DNA of 64,000 bases, from contig CAYMAS010000017.1 in the NCBI GenBank assembly GCA_964388485.1, forward strand, positions 1 through 64,000, written 5' to 3'. This DNA comes from JBCDKH01 sp964388485 (GTDB lineage Bacteria; Planctomycetota; Phycisphaerae; Tepidisphaerales; Tepidisphaeraceae). The position numbers and the translations under genes are program-made. Below are positions 34,374 through 43,519 of this stretch, piece by piece (positions within the stretch are counted from its first letter, which is position 1; each line of letters begins with the position of its first letter). The notes beneath the pieces are model-generated. The model did no database searches. It was not told the origin of the DNA and was given only the letters and a program-made list of their open reading frames with translations.

Positions 34374-35852
34374 TCAATCGTCACGCAGAAGCACCTGCAC
34401 GACGCGGCTGCCGTCGCCGATGCGGACCGTTGCCCCGACTGTCGGCGGCACCATGCTCAGCAGCCGTTCGGCGGCGGCGGCTTCCATCACCGGCCGCTCG
34501 TTGACGCTGTAGACGAAGTCGCCCGGCTCGATGCCCGCACGACTCGCCGGTGAACCGCGCTCGACGCTCACCACCACAGGCGGCCCTGCGTTGGAGTCGA
34601 TCAGTTCGAGGCCGAACAGATCCACGCCCAGCGGCTCCAGCGGGAGCGTCAACTGCCCCGCCGGTGCCTCGCCCACCGTCAGCGGCAGGTCCAGTGACTC
34701 GCCGTCGCGAATGATCGCCAGCGTCAGCACGTCGCCGGGCGTTGCGAAGCTGGCCGTGTTCCGAAGATCCGGGTAATCGTCGATGCGTGCGTCATCGATG
34801 GCAACGACGACGTCGCCGCGTAGCAAGCCTGCCTCGGCGGCGGGCGTTCCTCGGAAAACGCGGTTGATGACGACGCCGCGATCGTCCTCGAGGCCGAGGC
34901 GATCGGCGGCACCGGGCAGGTCGCGGACGGAGACGCCCGACACGCCGACCCAACCCCGAACGACGCGGCCGGTATCGCGGATGTCGGTGAAGATGCGACG
35001 CGCCTGGTTGCTCGGGATGGCGAAGCCGATGCCGCTGAAGTCGCCGGTGCGGGTGAAGATCGCCGTGTTGATGCCGACGATGCTGCCGGTGATATCGACG
35101 AGCGGTCCGCCCGAATTTCCGGGGTTGATGGCGGCGTCGACTTGGATGAAGTCCTGGTAGCCGAACTCGCCGGCCGGGTTGAGGACGACGTCGCTTTGCG
35201 TGCGGTTGAGCGCACTGACGATGCCCGCCGTCATCGAGCCGGCGAAGCCGAACGGGCTGCCGAAGGCGAGCACCCAATCACCCTGCCGGAGTGCGTCGCT
35301 GTCGCCCCAGTCGGCGGCGATGAGGCCGACAGCGGGCACGCGAAGGACGGCCAGGTCGGTGCTCGAGTCGTCGCCGATGACGGTGGCTTCGACCGTGCGG
35401 CCGTCGAAGAGCGTGACACTGACGCGACTGGTGCCGCGGATAACGTGTTCGTTCGTGACGACGTAGCCGACGGGGCTTCGGCCGGTGGTGTCGACCTCGA
35501 CGATGACGCCGCTGCCGCTGTTGGTCTCCGGGCCGTTTTGGCTGCTGTTGGGCGGGCGGAGGACGTCGATCTTTACGACGCTGGGCTCGACGGCGGCGTT
35601 GACTTCGTTGAAGACGCCTTGCAGCTCCGCGACGCTGGCGAGCCGCAGTTTGCTGGTCTCGACGTCGCTCGCGACCCGGCCGATGCTCCAGGATTCGAAG
35701 CCCTTCGTCGCCGCCCATCCCGCGACGGCGATGAGCCACATGAGGACCGCCCCGATGACGAAGGTTCGCAGGGCGACGAGCTTCTCCCCGGCGGGACGAG
35801 CTTCGACAGCAACGGCTTCGACGGCTTGGGGTTCCTCAGGCACGACCGGCAT
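34374..35852 (-). CDS. HtrA/DegP-like serine protease with two PDZ domains
   Basis: 492-residue envelope protease. N-terminal membrane anchor LRTFVIGAVLMWLIAVAGWAA (about 28-48), trypsin fold with the catalytic triad in VVTNEHVI (His), SSTDLAVLR (Asp) and INPGNSGGPLVDITG (Ser), and two C-terminal PDZ domains (about 300-385; second partial, 400-490). Such proteases degrade or remodel misfolded periplasmic proteins. Its start overlaps the panB stop side by 17 bases on the same strand, so translation may be linked to panB. Confidence 0.93.
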   Translation of the reverse strand: MPVVPEEPQAVEAVAVEARPAGEKLVALRTFVIGAVLMWLIAVAGWAATKGFESWSIGRVASDVETSKLRLASVAELQGVFNEVNAAVEPSVVKIDVLRPPNSSQNGPETNSGSGVIVEVDTTGRSPVGYVVTNEHVIRGTSRVSVTLFDGRTVEATVIGDDSSTDLAVLRVPAVGLIAADWGDSDALRQGDWVLAFGSPFGFAGSMTAGIVSALNRTQSDVVLNPAGEFGYQDFIQVDAAINPGNSGGPLVDITGSIVGINTAIFTRTGDFSGIGFAIPSNQARRIFTDIRDTGRVVRGWVGVSGVSVRDLPGAADRLGLEDDRGVVINRVFRGTPAAEAGLLRGDVVVAIDDARIDDYPDLRNTASFATPGDVLTLAIIRDGESLDLPLTVGEAPAGQLTLPLEPLGVDLFGLELIDSNAGPPVVVSVERGSPASRAGIEPGDFVYSVNERPVMEAAAAERLLSMVPPTVGATVRIGDGSRVVQVLLRDD

Positions 35853-36651
35853 CGTAGAGGTGCTCCGCCGCCGGGTATCGACCGCTGTGGACCATCTCGA
35901 CCCACTGCTTCGCCGCCTCGGGCAACGGCAAGACGCCCAGGTCCGGCACGAACTTGGGCCGGCGGTCAGTCAGGCCCAGAAGGTCCTGGAGCACGACGAC
36001 GTACGCGGTCGGGGCCGGGCCTGCACCGCAACCAATGACTGGGAGATCGACTTCGTGACAAAGCTGCTGCGACGCCTCAGGTGGCACGGCTTCGAGAAGG
36101 ATCATGCTCGCCCCGTTCATCTGGAAGTCGCGGGCCAGGTCGATCAGCTCGTTGATCGCCTCGTCGCTCTTGGCCTGCACGCGGTAGCCGATCGTCTGCA
36201 CGCTCTGCGGCCGAAGCCCCAGGTGGACGCAGACTGCCACGCCGGCATCGTTCAGGGCCTGGACGAGGTTCAGGTGCCGCGGCGTCGCTTCCAACTTGAC
36301 ACTGTCGCACCCGGTCTGGCGTACCATGCGACAGACGTTGTCGACGGCGTCGCCGGTCGAACCGTGGTAGCTGCCGAACGGCATGTCCGCCATGACGTGG
36401 CAGCCGGGAGCCCCGCGACGGACGGCTTCGGTGAGGGTGATGAGAAAGTCGAGGTCGATCCGCGTGGTGCGTTCGTGGCCGAGGATGACGTTGGCTGCGG
36501 AGTCGCCGACGAGAAGAATGTCGAGCCCGGCAGCGTCGAGGTGTCGGGCGGTCAGGTGGTCGTAGCAGGTGAGCATCGCGAGCTTGCGGCCGTCGTGTTG
36601 GGCGGCTTGAAGGTTGCGGAGGGTGAGCCGCTTACGCTCGGAAGGGGACAT
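35836..36651 (-). CDS. panB: 3-methyl-2-oxobutanoate hydroxymethyltransferase
   Basis: 271-residue enzyme forming ketopantoate from alpha-ketoisovalerate in pantothenate and CoA synthesis. Metal-binding residues are in LLVGDSAANVILGHE (Asp) and HVMADMPFGSYH (Asp), catalytic Glu is in MILLEAVPPE, and VIGCGAGP and HLGLRPQ are family motifs. Length is standard. Followed by an overlapping HtrA-like protease gene. Confidence 0.96.
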   Translation of the reverse strand: MSPSERKRLTLRNLQAAQHDGRKLAMLTCYDHLTARHLDAAGLDILLVGDSAANVILGHERTTRIDLDFLITLTEAVRRGAPGCHVMADMPFGSYHGSTGDAVDNVCRMVRQTGCDSVKLEATPRHLNLVQALNDAGVAVCVHLGLRPQSVQTIGYRVQAKSDEAINELIDLARDFQMNGASMILLEAVPPEASQQLCHEVDLPVIGCGAGPAPTAYVVVLQDLLGLTDRRPKFVPDLGVLPLPEAAKQWVEMVHSGRYPAAEHLYDAGRA

Positions 36652-36736
36652 GGCGTTAGGTTAGCGAGATGCAGAGTCGGACCGTGGGACTCGAAGTTCC
36701 ACGGCTTGATCGGAGGGTTCTGATAGGATCCGCACG

Positions 36737-37879
36737 ATGCGATGGATGCTTTTGATCGTGCTGGTGCTTGCAGGTTCGTTGCGAGCGGACGGGTTTCAGC
36801 GTGGGATCAACTTGAGTCACTGGTATGCGCAGACGCTCGTCGGGCATTACGACGAGTCGCATCTGGCGACGTACTTCACGAAGGAAGATGCCGAGCTCAT
36901 CGCGAAGAGCGGGTTGGATCACGTGCGGCTGACGGTTGAGCCGGCGATCTTTTTCATCGAGGACCAGCCCGAACAGATCGGCGGCGTGAGCTTCAGTCGA
37001 GAGCGCTTGCGACAGTTTCACGAGCGTGTTCGATGGCTGCTCGACGCCGAACTGAACGTCATCATCGATGTTCACCCGAGCGACAACTACAAGGCATCAT
37101 TGAACACGCCCCAAGGTCGCGAACGGTTCGTCAAGCATTGGTGGATACTGACGAACACCTTGGGGAAGTTTGATCCAGATCGCGTCCGCTTCGAAATCAT
37201 GAATGAGCCGCACAACGTTGACGATTGGCGCTCGATTCAGAAAGAGGTCATCGAGGCCATAAGACCAATCGTGCCACGCCACACCATCATCGTCACCGCC
37301 GGCGGCTGGTCGCATGCGGCATCGCTGTACGGTGACGAGGACGACCAGAACCACAAGCCGACGCAGCCGTTCGAGCCATACGACGTCGAGAACCTTGTCT
37401 ACACGTTTCACTACTACGAGCCGTTCATGTTCACGCACCAAGGTGCCGGCTGGGCCTGGCCGCCGGCGATGCGGACGAAGGGCCTGCCGTGGCCGATCGA
37501 AGCCGGCGATGCCGACTTGGCGGAAGACATCGCCCGCCGCACCACCACCGATGACGAGGCCTTCGGCCACGTCCGCTTCCAGATCGAAAACGGCTATTTC
37601 ACGAAGGCCTGGACCCGCGAACGCTTCGAGAAGGTCGCCGCCTGGCGGGACGAGCACGACGTCGAGGTCTACCTCGGCGAGTTCGGCGTCTTTGCCCCGC
37701 ACGCTCCACGCGACAGCCGTCTGGCGTGGACCGATTACGTGACCGACCTCGCGAACGAATTCGAATTCGGCTACGCCATGTGGGATTACTCCGGCGGCTT
37801 CGCCCTCTTCCCCGGCAAACCTGGCGAACGCAAGGCGGACCGTGAGGTGCTGAACCTACTGCTCGGTGAAGGTGATTGA
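36737..37879 (+). CDS. Glycoside hydrolase family 5 (secreted endoglucanase-like)
   Basis: 380-residue exported glycosidase. Signal MRWMLLIVLVLAGSLRADG. The (beta/alpha)8 barrel has GINLSHWY near the start, NVIIDVHPSD, the acid/base Glu in FEIMNEPHN, HYYEPFMFTHQGAGWA and the nucleophile Glu in VYLGEFGVF, with the aglycone-site MWDYSGGF. Substrate is likely a beta-1,4-glucan or mannan, but cannot be told from sequence. A candidate AGGA ribosome-binding site precedes the ATG. The 37866-37917 tail is shared with the beginning of the toxin-antitoxin locus. Confidence 0.94.
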   Translation: MRWMLLIVLVLAGSLRADGFQRGINLSHWYAQTLVGHYDESHLATYFTKEDAELIAKSGLDHVRLTVEPAIFFIEDQPEQIGGVSFSRERLRQFHERVRWLLDAELNVIIDVHPSDNYKASLNTPQGRERFVKHWWILTNTLGKFDPDRVRFEIMNEPHNVDDWRSIQKEVIEAIRPIVPRHTIIVTAGGWSHAASLYGDEDDQNHKPTQPFEPYDVENLVYTFHYYEPFMFTHQGAGWAWPPAMRTKGLPWPIEAGDADLAEDIARRTTTDDEAFGHVRFQIENGYFTKAWTRERFEKVAAWRDEHDVEVYLGEFGVFAPHAPRDSRLAWTDYVTDLANEFEFGYAMWDYSGGFALFPGKPGERKADREVLNLLLGEGD

Positions 37880-37916
37880 TATACTTTGCGAGACTCCCCT
37901 GTCACGGAAGCCCATC

Positions 37917-38210
37917 ATGACCCTCACCCTCTCCGAGAAGCTGCAGCGACGCATTGATCAACGCATCGGACACGGCTTCGATACCGCCGAAGACGTCATC
38001 GTCGCCGCCATGGACCTGCTCGAAGCGACGCCTCCGCCCGAGCGTGAGAACCCACGTTGGGAGACGGACGAGGAGTACGATCAGTGGCTCGTGGAGGAGC
38101 TGGAGCGACGTGAGCGTGAGGACACGGGCCGCCACTACACCTGGGAGGATGTTCAAGAGAAAATCGGGAAGCTGCGAGCGGAGCTTCAGGAGCGAGGCGA
38201 ACTGAAGTGA
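37917..38210 (+). CDS. Antitoxin of ParD-like family
   Basis: 97-residue protein with an N-terminal ribbon-helix-helix-like DNA-binding segment (MTLTLSEKLQRRIDQRIGHGFDTAEDVIVAAMDLLEA) and a charged tail that would bind the toxin. Stop overlaps the toxin start (GTGA). A TATACT element at 37880-37885, 32 bases upstream of the ATG, could be the -10 box. Confidence 0.82.
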   Translation: MTLTLSEKLQRRIDQRIGHGFDTAEDVIVAAMDLLEATPPPERENPRWETDEEYDQWLVEELERREREDTGRHYTWEDVQEKIGKLRAELQERGELK

Positions 38211-38515
38211 GCTTCGACCTCACCAAAGAGGCGAGGAACGATGCTTTCCGTCTCTGGCACTATCTCGCGACGGAAGTCGGTGAAGAGGCAGCCGATCGTC
38301 AACTCGCAAAGGTGCGTGACGACGCCATGCGGCTCGTGGAGACGCCGACGCTCGGAACCAGCCGATCGCCTGCGTTTCCCAAGCGTTACCGCTTCTTCCG
38401 CTCAGGCAACCACTTCATCGTCTACCGCCTCGACCCGGACGTGCTCAAGGTCGTTGCGATCATCCATGCAGCCCGGGATCTCGAGACGGCCCTGCGACGT
38501 CGGCTCCCGGTGTGA
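38207..38515 (+). CDS. ParE/RelE-family toxin
   Basis: 102-residue RelE/ParE superfamily toxin. GTG start at 38207 overlaps the antitoxin stop by four bases. Motifs include LTKEARNDAFRLWHYLATEV, RFFRSGNHFIVYRLDPDVLKVVAIIHAARDLETAL; the ending HAARDLE is typical of ParE-type toxins. Target (gyrase in ParE, ribosome-bound mRNA in RelE) cannot be settled. Confidence 0.88.
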   Translation: MSFDLTKEARNDAFRLWHYLATEVGEEAADRQLAKVRDDAMRLVETPTLGTSRSPAFPKRYRFFRSGNHFIVYRLDPDVLKVVAIIHAARDLETALRRRLPV

Positions 38516-38532
38516 CGCCGGAGGCTTCCGAT

Positions 38533-41500
38533 CTACGCGAAGTCGATCACCCCGATGCGGCCGTCCCAGCGGCCGTAGTAGAGGCGGCCGTCGTCGGTGG
38601 CGTCCATGCTCGTGATCGGGCCCGCGCCGGTGAAGATCGTCTCGACGCGGACGAAGTTGTCGTTGGCATCGAGCACCACCGCCTCCACCACGCCGCTGTT
38701 CCAGTCGACGAGCAGCAGGCTGTTGCGGTACTCGCTCGGCCAGGCGTTGCCTTCGAGGAAGTCGCCGATGATGAAGGCGCGGGCACCTTGCGAGTGGTCG
38801 CGGCTGAAGACCGGCAGCGTCAGGTCGCCGTCGACGGTCTCGCCCGCGTAGAACGGGCCGGCGGCCGGCTCGTTGCGGTAGCCGTTGGTCTGGTTGGCGC
38901 CGGTGTAGCGGCCCTCGTACCAGGGCCAGCCGAAGTTCTCTTCGCCCGAGCCGCCGCCGGTCCCGCCGGTGGCGACGCGATTGATCTCCTCGACCGTGCC
39001 CCAGCCGACGTCGCCGATGAACAGGTCGCCATCCGCCTGCACCGCGACGCTGAACGGGTTCCGCAGGCCCAGCGACCAGACGCGGCTGGCGTTGTCGTCG
39101 CTGTCGCCCGTCCAGAACGGATTGTCGCTCAGGCCACGACCAGTGTCCGGATCGACGCGAAGCACCTTGCCGCGAAGCGTGTCGAGGTCCTGGACGTACT
39201 TCGTCCGCGGGTCGACGGCTCCGTAGCTGGTGGCATCGCCGGTGGTGATGTAGAGGTTGCCGTCGGCACCGAAGGCAAGGTCGCCGACGCTGTGCGACTG
39301 CGAATCGCTGGCGATGAAGTCGTTGACGTACTGACCGTTGTTCCGCGGATCTTCGGGCGTGCCGCTGGCGGGTAGATCGAAGTTGCTCCGGCCGGTCGAG
39401 TCCTTGTCGGGGCCGGAGATGTTGTCCCACGTCGACCGCTTGCCGACGATGACTTCCTGGCTGTTCGGGACGGCCGTCCGGTAGCCTGTCGAGGCGTCGG
39501 CGGTGAAGCGAACGACGCGGCCGGCGCGGTTGCCGTTGGCATCGCGAGCGGCGAGCCCGCTGCCGCTGGCTGCTTCGGGCGGGTCGTAGGTGTACATCGC
39601 GTAGACGTACGGCTCGGTCGGGAAGTTGGGATCGAGCTCGATTGCCAGCAGGCCGCGGTCGCGGGTGCCGTTGACATCGTCGGTGATGTCGACAAAGGGC
39701 GTGCTGATGAGGTCGCCATCGACGACGAGGCGAATCCGCCCGGCCCGCTCTGCGGCGTAGACGACATCGCCGAGGCTGCCGGCGTACTTGACGTCGGTCA
39801 CGCTGCTGATGCCGCCGATGACGATGTCGGTTCGGCGGAACTCGCCCGTCGGAGCGGGCGGCGTGACGGTGTCGTCGCCGGGGATCTCGTCGAGATCGTC
39901 CGTCGACGGTGCGTCGTCCGTGTTGGTCACGTAGACGCCGTCGAGGCGAATGCCGTTTTCCCGGCCGGCGATCTGCAGCGTGTGATCGCCCGCCGGGAGG
40001 AAGAAGCTGACGGTCTCGTCGTTGGCCTGATCGTTGTAGACGCGGAACCACTGCAGGCCGTTCGTGTCCGGCAGGCCGTTGAACCGGACCCAGCCATCGC
40101 TACGGGAGATGTTGTCGCTCTCCGAGACGTCGGCCCCGTCGACGCGGACCCAGAACGAGTTGGCCCCGCCGCCGCCGGAATCGAGCCGCAGGTCGACCGT
40201 GTACAGCCCGGCCGACGGTGCGGAGAAGTCGAATTCGAGCGGGCTGCTCGCTGGACCGGCGGTGCTCTTGGTGCCGTCCCAACGAACGCTTCCGCCGCCC
40301 GAGCCGCCGGCCAGCTCGGTCCAGCCGTTGGACCCGGAAGCCGCGGCGTTTTCCGCCTGATCGTAGAAGCTCATCGGCGTCGGCGCTACGACGTCCGGCT
40401 CGCTCGCGAGCGAGACGTTGTCGATGTAGTAGACCTCGCTGCTGGCGGTCGTACGAATGTCGATGAGGATCGTCACGACGTCCGCATCGATGCCGTCGTA
40501 GCTGCGGGTGATGTTGCCGAAGTTGTCGACCAGCCTTTCGAGAAGAACGACTTGCCCCGTCTCGTCCTGGTATCGTACCTCTACGAAGTCGACCCACTGT
40601 CCGCTGCCCTCCATGTCGCCGCTGGCGCTGAGGACGAGCGAAAGCACCGCCGGGCCGTCGGCACCGACGCTGATCGGGTCGCTGGTGAAGCGGGCGGCGG
40701 TATCGGGTCCGGTGTTGCTGACGCGCAGTCGATTCGACTGGACTTCGGCGCGGTTGCCGGAGGTGCCGCTGAGTTGCCAGCCGGTCGTGCCGGAGTCGCT
40801 CTGCGTGCCGTTGGGCAGATTGAACTGCTCGAGCCACGGCAGGTCGCCCGCGACCGGTGGCGGCTGGTCGTTGTCGGTGATGACGATTTGAGCCGTTCGC
40901 GGAGCGCCGAGGTTCGCGCCTGTCACCGCATCGAGCGAGACGAAGAAGGCTTCATCGCCTTCGTTGAGCGTGTCGTCGCTGAGATTGATGCGAAGCGTTT
41001 GGGTTGTTTCGCCCGGCTCGAACCGGAGCGTGCCGCTGCGAGCCTGGTAGTCGAGGCCGCCGGTAGCGCTGATGTCGCCGGTGTTGAAATCGAGGGTCGC
41101 GGTGCCGTCGGAGCCACCGACGCGGTTGACGGTGATATCGACGAAGCCGGCACCCTCGTCGACCGTGTAGGAGCCGCTGCCGAGTTGAAAGGTGCCGCTG
41201 GCGAGGGCTTGCTCGACGGTGACGCTGACAGTCGCCGAATCACTGCCGCCGCGGCCGTCGGTGACGGTGTAGGTGAACGCGTCTGTCCCGGCGAAGCCGA
41301 GGTTCGGCTTGTAGAAGACGCGGGTGCCGTCGGTGCTGACGGTGCCGTTGGAAGCGCCCGAGGCACCGGTGACGACGAGGCTGTCGCCGTCGGTGTCCGA
41401 GTCGTTGGCGAGGACGGCGAGCGGGTTGTTGCCGCTATTCTGGGTGACGGTGTAGCTGTCGTCGTCGGCGACGGGATCGGCATTGTCGGTGCCGGGCAGG

Positions 41501-42243
41501 AGCGTTTGGAACGACCAGCTCAGGACGTCGTGGCGGTTGTGGAAGTAGCCGCTGGCGGCGGTCAGGCCGATGTGAGCCTCGCCGCGGGTGAAGCTCGGCA
41601 GGTCGATGGGCCGATTGAGCAGCGGGACACTTGGCTTGGCGTTTTGGTCGTTGAGGTAGACACGGAGCCGGTCGCTCGTCGCGTCGTAGTCGATCCACGC
41701 CCACCGCGTTCGGCCGTCGTTGAGGTCGCCGTTGACGATGGCGACGCTCTGCGCGTCCATCGCGGCGGCACTGTTGCCGTCGACGTGCAGGGCGACGTGG
41801 TCGCTCGCCGGATCGCCGAAGCTCTCAGCCGAATCGAACTCCACCGCGACGCCCGGCCAGAGTCCGGCGTAGCCGAGTGACCCGCCCGGGAAGCCCGGCA
41901 GCGGAGCTTCGCCGTCGCCGCCCCAGAGGACGAAGACGAGCCCGTCGCCACCAGCCAGACGATCGCCGCCGCCGATGTTGAAGCTGAAGGTGGTCGAGAA
42001 GCCGGTGTCGTCGTCGAAGACGAGCTTGTCGTCAGTAAAGACGTTGCCCTGGCTGTACTGGACGTCGGGCGAGACGCGGAGCCTGCCGTTGACGACGTCG
42101 GCATCGCCGCCGAGGTCGAGTTCGGCCGTGTTGCTGTCGGTGAACGAGCCGTAGTCGAAGTCGACGCTGCTGACGGCAGCGAGGAGTCGGCGGCCTTCGA
42201 GTCGCTCGGGTCGGAACGAGGGTCGGGTGGTGGATCGGTTCAC
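38533..42243 (-). CDS. Secreted lectin / Calx-beta / PQQ-dependent sugar dehydrogenase protein
   Basis: 1236-residue exported protein with several modules. N-terminus MNRSTTRPSFRPERLEGRRLLAA is the planctomycete LE.R.LL type. L-type lectin-like domain about 25-235; Ig/cadherin-like segment (DSYTVTQNSGNNPLAVLANDSDTDGDS) about 240-330; Calx-beta domain (FQLGSGSYTVDEGAGFVDITVNR; GDEAFFVSLDAVTG) about 335-450; two carbohydrate-binding-like domains about 460-790; C-terminal PQQ-dependent glucose/sorbosone dehydrogenase beta-propeller from about 820 (VTDVKYAGSLGDVVYAAERAGRIRLVVDGDL; GLLAIELDPNFPTEPYVYAMYTY; HSVGDLAFGADGNLYITTGD; DGRLYYGRWDGRIGVID). Start is the GTG at 42243; a TTG at 42279 is the upstream alternative. 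Substrate is likely an extracellular glycan. Confidence 0.88.
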   Translation of the reverse strand: MNRSTTRPSFRPERLEGRRLLAAVSSVDFDYGSFTDSNTAELDLGGDADVVNGRLRVSPDVQYSQGNVFTDDKLVFDDDTGFSTTFSFNIGGGDRLAGGDGLVFVLWGGDGEAPLPGFPGGSLGYAGLWPGVAVEFDSAESFGDPASDHVALHVDGNSAAAMDAQSVAIVNGDLNDGRTRWAWIDYDATSDRLRVYLNDQNAKPSVPLLNRPIDLPSFTRGEAHIGLTAASGYFHNRHDVLSWSFQTLLPGTDNADPVADDDSYTVTQNSGNNPLAVLANDSDTDGDSLVVTGASGASNGTVSTDGTRVFYKPNLGFAGTDAFTYTVTDGRGGSDSATVSVTVEQALASGTFQLGSGSYTVDEGAGFVDITVNRVGGSDGTATLDFNTGDISATGGLDYQARSGTLRFEPGETTQTLRINLSDDTLNEGDEAFFVSLDAVTGANLGAPRTAQIVITDNDQPPPVAGDLPWLEQFNLPNGTQSDSGTTGWQLSGTSGNRAEVQSNRLRVSNTGPDTAARFTSDPISVGADGPAVLSLVLSASGDMEGSGQWVDFVEVRYQDETGQVVLLERLVDNFGNITRSYDGIDADVVTILIDIRTTASSEVYYIDNVSLASEPDVVAPTPMSFYDQAENAAASGSNGWTELAGGSGGGSVRWDGTKSTAGPASSPLEFDFSAPSAGLYTVDLRLDSGGGGANSFWVRVDGADVSESDNISRSDGWVRFNGLPDTNGLQWFRVYNDQANDETVSFFLPAGDHTLQIAGRENGIRLDGVYVTNTDDAPSTDDLDEIPGDDTVTPPAPTGEFRRTDIVIGGISSVTDVKYAGSLGDVVYAAERAGRIRLVVDGDLISTPFVDITDDVNGTRDRGLLAIELDPNFPTEPYVYAMYTYDPPEAASGSGLAARDANGNRAGRVVRFTADASTGYRTAVPNSQEVIVGKRSTWDNISGPDKDSTGRSNFDLPASGTPEDPRNNGQYVNDFIASDSQSHSVGDLAFGADGNLYITTGDATSYGAVDPRTKYVQDLDTLRGKVLRVDPDTGRGLSDNPFWTGDSDDNASRVWSLGLRNPFSVAVQADGDLFIGDVGWGTVEEINRVATGGTGGGSGEENFGWPWYEGRYTGANQTNGYRNEPAAGPFYAGETVDGDLTLPVFSRDHSQGARAFIIGDFLEGNAWPSEYRNSLLLVDWNSGVVEAVVLDANDNFVRVETIFTGAGPITSMDATDDGRLYYGRWDGRIGVIDFA

Positions 42244-42478
42244 GGTGCTACTGATGCATCGACCGCAGAACGGCGGCAACTCAGTGGCGAAGCAAAAATC
42301 GACCGATAAGCCGAACGCGTCCTACGGGCGCGAAGTCGGGTAAGATGCGCCGCCTGTGCGGCTTCTGCAGATGAAGCTGTTGGAACGACCAGCAGGAGTA
42401 GCGTCTTGCTCGCTGTTCAGATACGACGGCACGTCGGAAGCTACCTTGGCTGTTCCGGAAGATGCTGCCTGTGCCGCT

Positions 42479-43336
42479 CTATCGCCGGCGGGCGCTCATC
42501 AAGCCCAACACGCCGAACACGCCCGCTGCCGCTGTGGGTTCGGGCACGCTCAATGCGGTTACGACCAAGTCGTCGAAGGCGTAGTTGGCTGAGATCCCGT
42601 CAAGCACGCGAATCTCGAAGCCGTCGACCGTCCCGTCGCGGAGCACGCCAGTGACTACAGACCTGACGATGCGCGGCCCGCCCGCTTCGCCAAGATCGAA
42701 CAGCGTCCACATACCCGTCGGCAGGACGGTGCCGTAGCGGAAGAGTGTGCGGTTCGGGACGTTGTTGTAAACCCACGCCAGGTTACGAGGACCGGTGTCG
42801 AGCAAGCCGTCATCAAACGTGCCGTCCTCATCGATGTCGATGACGCTGATGTCCTGCGGCTGGCCAATATACGAGATGTCGATATCGGCGACAGCCGTGG
42901 TGCCGTCGAGGAGGCTCAGGTTGAGCCGCCCGTCTGAAAGGGAACCCGCCGTCGATTTCCGATTCCGGAAACGAAACGCGACTTCACCGTAGTCGAGAGT
43001 GGCTTCAGTACCCGTGACGAGGCTGGTGTCGAAGTTCGCGATGCCGCCGGGGTCGAAGGCACCGTTGCCATTCCTGCCGGTCTGGACCACGTAGGCGATG
43101 CTGTGATCCCGGTCGCGATCCGGAAAGATCGGGGCATAGGCACCGGCATTGGGCAGTTGCGAGAACCGCGTGCCGCTCGAGCGATTGACCGTGTCAGACC
43201 ACGTCCCGACCAGCGGCGAATCGTCCGCAACGGCCTTAGCGAAGTCGTCGTGGAAGATGCGGACATCACCTGCACGACCCGGTTCGGCAACGAACAGGCA
43301 GGTGGCGGTGGCGAAGATGAAGCAGGTCCGACGCAT
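42479..43336 (-). CDS. PEP-CTERM-sorted exported protein
   Basis: 285-residue protein with signal MRRTCFIFATATCLFVAEPGRA and a C-terminal PEP-CTERM tail (VPEPTAAAGVFGVLGLMSARRR: PEP, hydrophobic helix, basic end). The middle is beta-rich with acidic repeats (IDIDEDGTFDDGLLDTG). Function unknown; likely exported and processed by an exosortase, whose gene is not in this window. Its start is 234 bases from the neighbouring large secreted protein. Confidence 0.9.
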   Translation of the reverse strand: MRRTCFIFATATCLFVAEPGRAGDVRIFHDDFAKAVADDSPLVGTWSDTVNRSSGTRFSQLPNAGAYAPIFPDRDRDHSIAYVVQTGRNGNGAFDPGGIANFDTSLVTGTEATLDYGEVAFRFRNRKSTAGSLSDGRLNLSLLDGTTAVADIDISYIGQPQDISVIDIDEDGTFDDGLLDTGPRNLAWVYNNVPNRTLFRYGTVLPTGMWTLFDLGEAGGPRIVRSVVTGVLRDGTVDGFEIRVLDGISANYAFDDLVVTALSVPEPTAAAGVFGVLGLMSARRR

Positions 43337-43519
43337 GATCTCCCGGCAGTGCCTCTACAGGAGAGGCGCTTTCTACAGGATGCTCATCGACCACCGCATT
43401 GCAAGGTCGACAGTCGATGATCTTCACGTGGACGAGAATTGGCATTACAAGCCCGGGCCCGATAATCTCTTGCACGGCTGCGCACGGACGCACATCCACA
43501 CCCTCTCCAACCTCCTCCT

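Noticed and set aside
39982..41880. 632-codon open frame antisense to the lectin/PQQ protein
   Set aside because: Val/Ala/Arg-rich without domains; the opposite strand has five recognisable domains.
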